From NCBI GenBank assembly GCA_016711605.1, contig JADJSS010000041.1, positions 1-26,376 of the forward strand: a DNA stretch of 26,376 bases, read 5' to 3'. Shown here in pieces: positions 17,614-25,393 of the stretch. The notes below the pieces were generated by a model. It saw only the letters and a list, made by a program, of their open reading frames with translations. It made no database searches and had not been told where the DNA came from. The position numbers were made by a program, and so were the translations under genes. Each line of letters opens with the position of its first letter. Position 1 is the first letter of the stretch. The stretch comes from Saprospirales bacterium (GTDB lineage Bacteria > Bacteroidota > Bacteroidia > Chitinophagales > JADIYW01).

Positions 17614-18189
17614 TTATTTTTCTCCTGCTTTTATTGCAATATTTGGACGAATATCATAAGCAACTTCTTTAACAATTGCATATTTATAACTAACTGAAGT
17701 ATTCATAATTATCCAACCAAAATGTGTATTTCCATCTATTAGAAATTTTACACCAACTATTACATCACCATTTCCAGCATATCCATCTTCTTTAATAGTT
17801 GAAATTAAATCGTTACTATAATTTGCAAGAAAAGACAATTGAGTCCAAATAGTTGAAGTACTATTTATTATTGAATTCTTACTCAATTTATTTACAATAA
17901 ATGGATCTTCATTGCTAGCAGCTGTTGCTAAACTTTCGTTTCCTGTTATCATGCCAAGAAAGCGTGTACTTTTGGAGAATTTTTGCAATTTAATTTCCAA
18001 TATATAATCTACAACGCTATTGTCGTCGATATCAATTTCTGTGTAATCCGAAGAAAAATCGCCTTTTGAAATTACCTCTTTATTAATTACACGATGAATA
18101 ATATTTGGATTGTCTGTTTCTTTTTCCTTTTTGCAACTTATATACAGAAATGTTATTCCGATAAATAAAATTAATCTTGATGTTTTCAT
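17614..18189 (-). CDS. Putative lipoprotein, surface beta-domain with HFGW motif
   Basis: An intact 191-residue protein: MKTSRLILFIGITFLYISC with Cys19, then KKEKETDNP. The mature part has IDIDDNSVVDYILEIKL, a line seen in Bacteroidota secreted proteins whose domain starts with ID-N-DG-DF, and later VIVGVKFLIDGNTHFGWIIM followed by a C-terminal AYDIRPNIAIKAGEK. Secreted proteins with this VGVKF...HFGW ending are common in the phylum and of unknown role, so I name it by motif only. Here the usual N-D-G turn reads DDNSVVD, a mild departure. It lies 88 bases before the next gene of the run and 10 bases after the previous one. Confidence 0.65.
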   Translation of the reverse strand: MKTSRLILFIGITFLYISCKKEKETDNPNIIHRVINKEVISKGDFSSDYTEIDIDDNSVVDYILEIKLQKFSKSTRFLGMITGNESLATAASNEDPFIVNKLSKNSIINSTSTIWTQLSFLANYSNDLISTIKEDGYAGNGDVIVGVKFLIDGNTHFGWIIMNTSVSYKYAIVKEVAYDIRPNIAIKAGEK

Positions 18190-18199
18190 ATTCTATTTT

Positions 18200-18712
18200 T
18201 TATTCGTGATAAGAAAATTTTCCGTCTGTGATTCTAATTGTGCTGCCATCACTACAAGCCATGCTTCCATTAAATGTGGCTTCTACAATCTGTGGAGTTT
18301 TTGAAACTTTTGTAACCACTACTGTAAAATCATAGTCATATCCAGAGCCACCACATAAAACTTTTGTTTCAGAAAGTTGAGCTATTTGTGCAACACTATT
18401 ATCTGGATTATCCTGATTAAAGGTGTATGTATCTTCAGCTAAAGTATTATAAATATTAATGTTAAAAGGTTGGTCGTTTGGTGCATCGCCTTTGCTACCT
18501 GAAATTTGTAATAATTTATTACCAAGAGATTCATTAAAGTGATAACTTCCAAATACTTTATCTGCTTTAGATTCCCAAAGCACACCGTCAATTTTAAAGC
18601 TTAAAAAATTTTTTCCAGCTGAACTAGTTTTTTTTGAATCTTTAGAACAAGATGCACATGATATTGTACAAAGTGCAATAGTTATTATAATTATTGATTT
18701 AATTTTTTTCAT
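18200..18712 (-). CDS. Putative lipoprotein, small beta-sandwich type
   Basis: The start at 18712 (MKKIKSIIIITIALC) is chosen over an in-frame ATG at 18745, which would add a polar extension before the signal peptide. The lipobox is either TISC (Cys19) or CASC (Cys22). The mature domain begins FLSFKIDGVLWESKADKVFG, runs through NINIYNTLAEDTYTFNQDNP and ends FNGSMACSDGSTIRITDGKF. This order (NGxxW/S opening strand, middle GTY-like strand, GxFxG ending) is the same as in the lipoproteins at 4269 and 5348, so paralogous families sit in both lipoprotein clusters of the window. Length 170 residues, intact, 10 bases before the next gene. Confidence 0.7.
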   Translation of the reverse strand: MKKIKSIIIITIALCTISCASCSKDSKKTSSAGKNFLSFKIDGVLWESKADKVFGSYHFNESLGNKLLQISGSKGDAPNDQPFNINIYNTLAEDTYTFNQDNPDNSVAQIAQLSETKVLCGGSGYDYDFTVVVTKVSKTPQIVEATFNGSMACSDGSTIRITDGKFSYHE

Positions 18713-18762
18713 AGTTTTGTCATTTGTATTATTTTGAAATATCATTATTTTTTGAGTTTTAA

Positions 18763-19866
18763 CTAAGGTATAGTAATTGGTACAAATGAATTTCTATTTG
18801 AGTTTGAACCATCACCCAACTGTCCGTCTAAATTAGAACCACAGCTCCAAATTGAATTATCAGATTTTACTACAAGCGAATGGTATCTTCCAGCACAAAT
18901 AGTTTTTATGCCATCTGCTATTTTTATTAAACTAGGACTATTTGTTGTCGTGCCATCACCTAATTGTCCATTATCATTTCTACCACAAGCCCAAAGCGAA
19001 TTATCTGTTTTTAATACAAAACTGTGATTGCTATTAGTACTGATAGCTTTTATACCGTCTGCTATTTTTACTAAACTAGAACTATTTGTTGTAGTGCCAT
19101 CTCCTAATTGTCCAAAAGAATTATAGCCACAAACCCAAAATGAGTTGTCTAGTTTTAGCACTAAAGTATGAGATTCACCAGTACTGATATTTTTTATTCC
19201 ATCTGCTATTTTTATTAAATTATTCCTATTTGTTGTAGTACCATCGCCTAATTGTCCATAATAATTATTACCACAAGCCCAAAGTGAATTGTCTGTTTTT
19301 AGCACTAAAGTATGACGAGAACCAGCGCTGATAGCTTTTATACCATCTGCTACTTTTACTAAACTATTCTTATCTGTTGTTGTACCATCGCCAAGTTGTC
19401 CATTATCATTTCTACCACAAGCCCAAAGCGAATTATCTGTTTTTAATACTAGCGTATAAAAAATTCCTGCACTAATAGATTTTATGCCATCTGCTATTTT
19501 TACCAAACTACTCCTATTTGTATTAGTACCATCTCCTAATTGACCATAAACATTATAGCCACAAGCCCAAAGTGAATTATCTGTTTTTAATACTAGCGTA
19601 TGGTATCCTCCACCACTAATAGATTTTATACCATCTGCTATGTTTATTAAAGTATTCCTATTTGTATTTGTACCATTACCTAATTGCCCATAATCATTCC
19701 CACCACAACCAAAAAGCGAATTGTCTGTTTTTAATACTAAAGTAAAAGTGCCGCCCGCCAAAATTTGTATTTGTGGTTCTTCTATTGCTGTTTTGTCTTT
19801 TTTACAAGAAATTAAAGATATTCCTATTATTAGTAATAAAATAGTCGAATAGATTGATCTTTTCAT
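18763..19866 (-). CDS. RCC1-repeat lipoprotein, seven-bladed propeller
   Basis: The start at 19866 (MKRSIYSTILLLIIGISLISC, Cys21) gives a clean lipoprotein signal; an in-frame ATG at 19923 lies upstream of the promoter's -7 box. Seven RCC1-type repeats of 48 residues follow, each with a core like NSLWACGYNVYGQLGDGT and a linker like KIADGIKSISAG. Seven repeats make one complete propeller, as in eukaryotic RCC1. Blades 2-6 are almost identical to each other, implying recent duplication or gene conversion. Role: probably a surface or periplasmic binding scaffold; RCC1's nuclear exchange activity cannot apply. It heads the leftward five-gene lipoprotein run ending with the GH5 enzyme. Intact. 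Confidence 0.85.
   Translation of the reverse strand: MKRSIYSTILLLIIGISLISCKKDKTAIEEPQIQILAGGTFTLVLKTDNSLFGCGGNDYGQLGNGTNTNRNTLINIADGIKSISGGGYHTLVLKTDNSLWACGYNVYGQLGDGTNTNRSSLVKIADGIKSISAGIFYTLVLKTDNSLWACGRNDNGQLGDGTTTDKNSLVKVADGIKAISAGSRHTLVLKTDNSLWACGNNYYGQLGDGTTTNRNNLIKIADGIKNISTGESHTLVLKLDNSFWVCGYNSFGQLGDGTTTNSSSLVKIADGIKAISTNSNHSFVLKTDNSLWACGRNDNGQLGDGTTTNSPSLIKIADGIKTICAGRYHSLVVKSDNSIWSCGSNLDGQLGDGSNSNRNSFVPITIP
18790..19760 (-). repeat. 144-base tandem repeats encoding RCC1 blades
   Basis: The DNA encoding the propeller repeats every 144 bases, for example recurring CCATCTGCTATTTTTA and CCAAAGCGAATTATCTG blocks. Divergence between units is low in the middle copies. Confidence 0.8.
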
Positions 19867-19892
19867 AATTATTGTTTTATTTTTTGATATTT

Positions 19893-19924
19893 CAAAGTTG
19901 AAGTATTTTCTATAACGACACAAA
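19893..19924 (-). promoter_or_regulatory. Bacteroidota promoter for the five-gene lipoprotein run
   Basis: On the minus strand TTTG (19924-19921) and CAACTTTG (19900-19893) are separated by exactly 20 bases. The start codon of the RCC1 gene is 26 bases downstream. Confidence 0.7.
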
Positions 19925-20022
19925 TCAATCTCAGCTATTTTGTAATGAAAATCTTTGTATATTTATTTAATATTACAATACAAAAGACTTGTAAATCAAT
20001 TAATTAAATCAAAAAGAATGTA

Positions 20023-21465
20023 ATGAAAGATTTGATAACAGTAAGAATAATTCATGCATTAAATGAGCAACAAGAAAAATTAATTTCTATTGCTTTAAAA
20101 CAAGAAAAAAGACAATCATTACTTCAGTTATTTAAATGGCTAATAAATACAAAAAATGATGTTGAAATTTCTAAATCAGAAATTTTCTTAAAACTTTTTA
20201 AGAAAAAATGGACGAAAGAAAATGACTTTTTATTGCGCAATGAATTAAAATTATTGAAAGATAAAATCGAAGAAATTTATATACAAGAAGAAACAAAAGA
20301 GCTACCAGAAAATTACATAAATCAGCTAAAATTAAAGCTGTATCACCAATTAAAAATAACAGACGAATATCAATCTATATTTAAAAAAATATCAAATTAT
20401 AATACGGAACATAACGAGATACAAAACACTATCGAAAATAGTTTTGCTTATGCAGATTTTATTCGTTTAAATACTCCAAATTATGCAGATCGTTTAAAAT
20501 TAATGCAATTGAATCAGCAATTATTTGAAGATAGTTTACAGCAATATATTAGTGAGCAATACAGTAAATTATGTTTATTAAAATCACATGTTTTATTTCA
20601 ACAAAAACAATTAGACAACCAAATTGTGAAAACTAATTTTTCTTATGATGTTCTTAAAATTGATACAGATAATTATAAAAACTCATTTACTGATTACCAT
20701 ATTGCTTATGCAAATGCTTATAAAAATTACGACAACTCTACTATAGAAGAATGGGAAAATGTATATAATTTATTACAGCAAATTTCTACTAAAAATACTT
20801 ATATACAAAATGAGTATTGCTTCACACTTGGCAATTTAGCAACTATCTGTTCTATCAGAACTAATTACATAAAATCTGATTATTATTTTTCTATTTTATT
20901 CAATACAATTCCAACAGAAATTACACAACAAAATATTGCACTAACATTAAATTACATTACTAATTTAAATAAACTAAAACAATACAAAAAGTGTGAAGAA
21001 GAAATGCAAAAAGCTATAAATCTTTTTAGATATAAAATAAAATCTTTTAGTCAATTTAAAACACAGGAAATTGTAGTTGCATGCTACTTGAATTATATAG
21101 AAAAATTAGGCGCTTTATTAGCTATAGATTTTGAAACTTTGCAACCTTTTGAACGTATTTTTTATCGTTTTTTTTATTGCATTTATTTTTTGATGAAAGA
21201 AGAATTTGAATTAGCTTTTACTGAAATCCAAAATTTGCAACGCTCCAAACTTATGACTGAAATTGATACGCAATTTAGTTAAGTAACATATTTCATGTTT
21301 GTCTGCATTAAAAATATTAACGCTTTTGGCTGGAAGAAAAAATTTACTGAAAAGGCTATAAAAGAAATACAAGATGCTAATTATAAAATTATCCAAGCCA
21401 ACATTCCAATGTTTTTAAATTACACACCTTATTTATGGATGAAAGAAAAAATTGGCATCAATTAA
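20023..21465 (+). CDS. Helical protein of unknown function, interrupted by an in-frame stop
   Basis: The frame opens at 20023 (MKDLITVRIIHALNEQQEK) and stops at 21280-21282 after 419 residues. Past this TAA the same frame stays open for 60 more codons to a second stop at 21463-21465 and ends PMFLNYTPYLWMKEKIGIN. The broken paralogue at 84-1569 has the equivalent ending STYLWIKDEIELN, so the family extends past the stop and this copy carries either a nonsense mutation or a sequence error. The protein is Lys/Glu/Gln-rich and helical, with probable TPR-like repeats in the second half (EYCFTLGNLATICSI, YFSILFNTIPTEI). The N-terminal IFLKLFKKKW...NDFLLRNELKLLKDKIEEIY resembles a Bacteroidota family of about 500 residues with no known role. 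No signal peptide. Confidence 0.65.
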
Positions 21466-21530
21466 CGATTCATTTATCGGTTTATCAGAATTATCTATTA
21501 AATCTTGTTTTTTTTGAATTTTTTATAGCC

Positions 21531-21538
21531 TATTTTTG
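21531..21538 (+). promoter_or_regulatory. -7 element for lpdA
   Basis: TATTTTTG is a perfect TAnnTTTG 28 bases before the lpdA start; a T-rich stretch (21505-21515) lies at the -33 distance. The 100 bases between 21466 and 21566 hold no gene. Confidence 0.55.
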
Positions 21539-21566
21539 TTGTTCATACTAACAGAATCAAATTATC

Positions 21567-22973
21567 ATGGAAAAATACGACGTTACAGTTATTGGCTCAG
21601 GTCCTGGTGGATATGTTGCCGCAATACGCTTAGCACAATTAGGTTTTAAAACTGCTATCATTGAAAGATACAACACGCTTGGTGGCACTTGCTTAAATGT
21701 TGGCTGCATTCCATCCAAAGCATTGCTGGATTCTTCCGAACATTATCATAATGCCACACATGCCTTTAAAGAACACGGAATCGATTTATCAGAAACACCA
21801 ACGGTGAACTTCACGCAAATGATTGCACGCAAAGGAAAAGTAGTGGACGCCAACACCGCTGGTATCGATTACCTGATGAAGAAAAATAAAATTACGGTGT
21901 ATAACGGACATGGTTCATTTGTAAATGCAACTACGATTTCTATTAAAAAACAAGATGGCGCAGAAGAACAAATTGAAACATCTAAAGCTATTATCGCGAC
22001 AGGTTCTAAACCAACTGTATTGCCTTTTTTACCAATCGACAAAACAAGAATCATTACTTCTACAGAAGCGTTATCGTTAAAAGAATTACCGAAATCAATG
22101 GTGATTATTGGCGGTGGTGTGATTGGCTTGGAATTAGGTTCTGTATATCAACGTTTAGGAACACAAGTTTCCGTCATAGAATTTATGGATAAAATCATTC
22201 CGACAATGGATGATGATATGGGAAAAGAATTACAACGCAGTCTGAAAAAACTAGGCGTGAAATTTTATTTGTCGCACAAAGTAACCGGTGCTGTCAACAA
22301 CGGCGATTCGGTAACGGTATCTGCATCGGATAAAAAAGAACAGGAAATAAAGATTGATGCAGATTATTGCTTGGTAGCGATTGGCAGAAAACCGTATACA
22401 GATAATCTTGGATTAGAAAATATCGGTATCACGCTGAATGAACGCAAGCAAATTCCGGTGGACGCGCATTTGCAAACTGCTGTTCCAAATATTTATGCTA
22501 TCGGCGATGTGATACAAGGTGCAATGTTAGCACACAAAGCAGAAGAAGAAGGCGTGTTTGTGGCAGAAGTAATTGCCGGACAAAAACCGCATATCAATTA
22601 TAATTTAATTCCTGGTGTGGTTTATACGTGGCCGGAAGTGGCTGCTGTTGGACAAACGGAAAACCAATTGAAAGAAAAAGGCATTGCGTATAAAGTTGGT
22701 TCGTTTCCATTCCGTGCGTTAGGCAGAGCACGTGCCAGCGGCGACATTGACGGCTTGGCAAAAGTATTGGCAGATGCTACAACAGACGAAATCTTAGGCG
22801 TACACATCATTGGTGCACGTGCCGCAGATATAATTGCAGAAGCGGTGGTTGCGATGGAATTCCGTGCAAGTGCTGAAGATATCGGACGCATTTCACACGC
22901 ACATCCAACATATACCGAAGCGCTGAAAGAAGCCGCGTTGGCTGCTACAGAGAACAGGTCCTTGCATTCGTAA
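21567..22973 (+). CDS. lpdA: Dihydrolipoyl dehydrogenase (E3)
   Basis: An intact 468-residue flavoprotein that reoxidises dihydrolipoate of 2-oxoacid dehydrogenase complexes with NAD. FAD site VIGSGPGGYVAAIRLAQLG at residues 8-26; redox-active disulfide Cys42/Cys47 in GGTCLNVGCIPSKALL; NAD site MVIIGGGVIGLELGSVYQRLG near 178-198; second FAD segment YAIGDVIQGAMLAHKAEEEG; and the catalytic His/Glu pair in HAHPTYTEALKEA near the C-terminus. Length is normal. It is the only component of the dehydrogenase gene set in this window without a frame break, and it is separated from sucB by 6 kb of lipoprotein and unknown genes. Its own -7 box lies just upstream. Confidence 0.97.
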   Translation: MEKYDVTVIGSGPGGYVAAIRLAQLGFKTAIIERYNTLGGTCLNVGCIPSKALLDSSEHYHNATHAFKEHGIDLSETPTVNFTQMIARKGKVVDANTAGIDYLMKKNKITVYNGHGSFVNATTISIKKQDGAEEQIETSKAIIATGSKPTVLPFLPIDKTRIITSTEALSLKELPKSMVIIGGGVIGLELGSVYQRLGTQVSVIEFMDKIIPTMDDDMGKELQRSLKKLGVKFYLSHKVTGAVNNGDSVTVSASDKKEQEIKIDADYCLVAIGRKPYTDNLGLENIGITLNERKQIPVDAHLQTAVPNIYAIGDVIQGAMLAHKAEEEGVFVAEVIAGQKPHINYNLIPGVVYTWPEVAAVGQTENQLKEKGIAYKVGSFPFRALGRARASGDIDGLAKVLADATTDEILGVHIIGARAADIIAEAVVAMEFRASAEDIGRISHAHPTYTEALKEAALAATENRSLHS

Positions 22974-22996
22974 GTTTAAAAGAATAAATAAGCTTT

Positions 22997-23506
22997 ATGA
23001 ATGACATACATCAACTTAAAACCTTAGTCGATAATTATATTAATAACATTGGGCTAGGTAATATTTTGAACTTGAAGATTAACATTCCAGATTTTAATGG
23101 AACCTTTCTTATTATGACTGATAAGCAACTACAATATTTAGAAGCTTCAGAAGATGATGAATTATGTTTGTTATTTTCATTAAAACAACAAAGCAAGAAA
23201 AATAAATCTTTGTTAGAAAAAATAAAAGAAACGAACTGTTTAGAAGACTTTATGTTCTTTCAATTTAAGGATTCTATTGTTTTTATAAAAAAAACAGGAA
23301 ATAATTCTGTATTAATTATAGAGAATGTTAGTATGATAGTCAAAACATTATTTTCAACTATTAGTGCAGACTCGATAATTTTAGAATTAAACGAAATATC
23401 GAGTTGGCATAAGCTAGAAGAAAATAAAAAAGTAAATAACACACAAAATACACTTCCACATAATTTATCCCATTTAACACATTCCACACCTAGCGGAAAA
23501 CCCTGA
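22997..23506 (+). CDS. Orphan small protein of unknown function
   Basis: A 169-residue protein 23 bases after lpdA. It starts MNDIHQLKTLVDNYINNIG with no signal peptide and reads as alternating helices and strands (FLIMTDKQLQYLEASEDDEL, FMFFQFKDSIVFIKK, VLIIENVSMIVKTLF). The last 25 residues (KVNNTQNTLPHNLSHLTH...) change to Asn/His/Thr/Pro-rich composition, so the real end may be earlier, with a frameshift or a disordered tail. Translation following lpdA may be coupled, but no functional link is evident. No family recognised. Confidence 0.5.
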   Translation: MNDIHQLKTLVDNYINNIGLGNILNLKINIPDFNGTFLIMTDKQLQYLEASEDDELCLLFSLKQQSKKNKSLLEKIKETNCLEDFMFFQFKDSIVFIKKTGNNSVLIIENVSMIVKTLFSTISADSIILELNEISSWHKLEENKKVNNTQNTLPHNLSHLTHSTPSGKP

Positions 23507-23597
23507 ACTTTTTTCTTCATTGTTTCTATTGATGTTTCAGCATTTGATTTTGTAGAATTTTACATCATCAAATTATTCATCAATAAAAATAACAACA

Positions 23598-24026
23598 ATG
23601 AACACAGTAGTAAAATCAATCGCACTTATTTGTATCGCCTTCTTTACCTTAACAGGCACTACCTCTTGTAAAAAAGAAGCCGTTACAGCCGTTGCTCCTC
23701 AAAAAGTAATTGATCAGAAATTAGTAGGCAACTGGTCACACACCATCACTGTATTAAACGGGAATGGAATACAGGACTTTACAGAAGAAACATTTAAAGC
23801 GGATGGAACAGGCGCTGAAAGACATTTTACGTCTAACAGAGGTGTTGTTCAGAATGAAAGAATTGTTTCATTTGAATGGTTTGTAAAAAGCGAAGGTGTA
23901 CTGCATATAAAAGTATCCAATGGCGAAGAAGGTGATGTTCCTTACCAATTTTTAAATGCTGCCAACACCAAAATGGAGCTGCATTTGCCAAGCGGACAGG
24001 TTTTATCATTTGGAAAATTATTTTAA
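23598..24026 (+). CDS. Lipocalin-like lipoprotein, tandem copy 1
   Basis: An intact 142-residue lipoprotein: MNTVVKSIALICIAFFTLTGTTSC with Cys24, then KKEAVTAVAPQ. The mature part opens DQKLVGNWSHTITVLNG, the LxGxW start of small lipocalin-like domains common in Bacteroidota lipoproteins, and continues EETFKADGTGAERHF, FEWFVKSEGVLHIKVS and a final LHLPSGQVLSFGKLF. Such domains form a short beta-barrel that may bind a hydrophobic or other small ligand, but no ligand can be named. Its neighbour at 24045 is a paralogue sharing the TLTGTTSCKK lipobox and the same motif order, so this is a tandem duplication. Confidence 0.75.
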   Translation: MNTVVKSIALICIAFFTLTGTTSCKKEAVTAVAPQKVIDQKLVGNWSHTITVLNGNGIQDFTEETFKADGTGAERHFTSNRGVVQNERIVSFEWFVKSEGVLHIKVSNGEEGDVPYQFLNAANTKMELHLPSGQVLSFGKLF

Positions 24027-24044
24027 AAATAAAAAACAATAACA

Positions 24045-24474
24045 ATGAAAACAATTCAAACTACAACCAAACTCGCAAAGGCAATCTTAGCAATATGCAT
24101 ATTGTGCTTTTACTTTAACCGGCACCACCTCTTGCAAAAAAGACAACCTCAATCCAACTTCCGGAATAGACCAACGCTTACTGGGAAAATGGGAAAAACA
24201 AACGTTCTTAGGTAATAATGTTTCAGTGATACAGGAAACATTTAACGCAGACGGAACAGGCTCTGAACGCAGATTCAGATTAGATGATGGTGCAACTCAA
24301 ATTTTTAATGAAACCGTTACAAATTTCACCTGGTCTGCAAAAAGCAGTGGTGTTATCAGTCTGAAAGTGGATGGTGAAGAAGCTGATGTACAGTTTTTTA
24401 TTACAGACAGCGGCGATGCATTGCGCTTAACCTTGCCTTCCGGCGACCAGCTTATCTTAGGCAGAATAAACTAA
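24045..24474 (+). CDS. Lipocalin-like lipoprotein, tandem copy 2 (frame-broken in signal peptide)
   Basis: The start at 24045 gives MKTIQTTTKLAKAILAICIL and then the frame breaks; removing one T from the four-T run at about 24109-24112 restores CFTLTGTTSC-KKDNLNPTSG, the same lipobox as its neighbour. The mature domain follows: DQRLLGKWEKQTFLGN, QETFNADGTGSERRF, FTWSAKSSGVISLKVDGEE and LTLPSGDQLILGRIN. About 143 residues in the joined frame. It begins 18 bases after copy 1 and ends 20 bases before a strong terminator, so both are probably one short transcript. A break in the signal peptide would abolish export if real, but a single-base sequence error is likelier. Confidence 0.7.
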
Positions 24475-24494
24475 GAAAAAATAATATCTATATG

Positions 24495-24528
24495 AAAATG
24501 ACAGCAGAAAATTACTGCTGTCATTTTT
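24495..24528. terminator. Terminator after the lipocalin pair (converging genes)
   Basis: AAAATGACAGCAG (24495-24507) pairs perfectly with CTGCTGTCATTTT (24515-24527) around a 7-base loop. T runs follow on the plus strand; the minus side also has a T-rich tail, so it may serve the leftward DUF1569 gene too. Confidence 0.85.
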
Positions 24529-24574
24529 ATTATATTTTGCAAATAAGAATATCATTGATGCATGCTCAATGGCA

Positions 24575-25192
24575 TTATACACCAAACTGTGTTAAGTGAT
24601 GATTCAGATGCTTGTACATCATGTTATTCCATTCAACAGCAGTTAACACACCAAAACTGGAAGATGCTTTTCCTTCAAAATAAGAAGCACCTTTCGCTAC
24701 CACATTATTTATATATTGTATCAGTCGGCTTTTCTCTTTTTCAAAGTCTCTTGCATCTGCAATTATAAATGCCGGTGCCGTCGGTCCGTTTTGAGGATAA
24801 GGTGTTTCGGTAACTACTTTATTTTTAATAAATGTTTTCAGAATGAACTTCATGATAAAATTCGGATGATCGTTTCGCTCATCGAAGACATATTCATATG
24901 TTACATTGCTATGCGCTAACATACGAGCCACATCCATCTTGCCCCATTTAGGCTGTGTTTCTGGTGTCAGCTTTTCTATTCTGCTAATGATATCAGCTGC
25001 AACTGACTTGTCAAATAAACTTATCAAAGCATCGCCAATAGAATTATTAAAGTGCAGATAGATACCGTGTTCTGCAACAGGATCATACCAATACAAATTA
25101 ATAATCAAGCCGCAATAAATAAACAAAGGTGATGTACTAAAATCATATGCATAAATCCCTTCAAAAGTAGAAGAAGGTGTTGGTTTTGCCAT
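24575..25192 (-). CDS. DUF1569-domain protein with an unusual N-terminal extension
   Basis: The last 145 residues match DUF1569, a DinB-related four-helix family: LFDKSVAADIISRIEKLTPE, then WGKMDVARMLAHSNVTYEY, a middle helix PNFIMKFILKTFIKNK, and the ending WNNMMYKHLNHHLTQFGV with His residues typical of the DinB metal site. DUF1569 proteins normally begin near LFDKSV, but here about 60 further residues precede it in frame (TPSSTFEGIYAYDF, LYWYDPVAEHGIYLHFNN), which look like part of another domain. Immediately upstream a lipoprotein leader lies in other frames (25193-25326). Either a fused lipoprotein is broken by indels, or two genes have run together. DUF1569 function is unknown. Confidence 0.65.
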   Translation of the reverse strand: MAKPTPSSTFEGIYAYDFSTSPLFIYCGLIINLYWYDPVAEHGIYLHFNNSIGDALISLFDKSVAADIISRIEKLTPETQPKWGKMDVARMLAHSNVTYEYVFDERNDHPNFIMKFILKTFIKNKVVTETPYPQNGPTAPAFIIADARDFEKEKSRLIQYINNVVAKGASYFEGKASSSFGVLTAVEWNNMMYKHLNHHLTQFGV

Positions 25193-25326
25193 AAAAACTT
25201 TTTAAAGTAGTATCAATTGCTACTGATGTTACATCAGGATTATCATTCGTGGGATCATCTTCTACCTTGCAGGAAGTAAACTGCATTACAATGGCTGCAA
25301 AAAAAAAAATAGAATAATTTTTTCAT
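25193..25326 (-). pseudogene. Lipoprotein leader running into the DUF1569 gene (frame-broken)
   Basis: On the minus strand ATG at 25326 gives MKKLFYFFFF. After an 11-T run (25309-25299), removing one T continues as AAIVMQFTSC-KVEDDPTND, a good lipoprotein signal. Removing one T from the five-T run at 25197-25193 then joins DTTLKSF directly to MAKPTPSST, the start of the next frame. So the mature N-terminus appears to read straight into the 24575-25192 gene if both runs are one base too long. The two corrections in one direction make a single real gene plausible. Confidence 0.5.
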
Positions 25327-25393
25327 GGTAAAATTTAATTAAAGTTACAATATTCTAACTAAAAATGCTTTTCGGTATTAACGAAACTCACTG

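Noticed and set aside
18763..19760. Possible CRISPR array because of regular repeats
   Set aside because: Repeats are 144 bases, in frame and encode RCC1 blades; there are no spacers.
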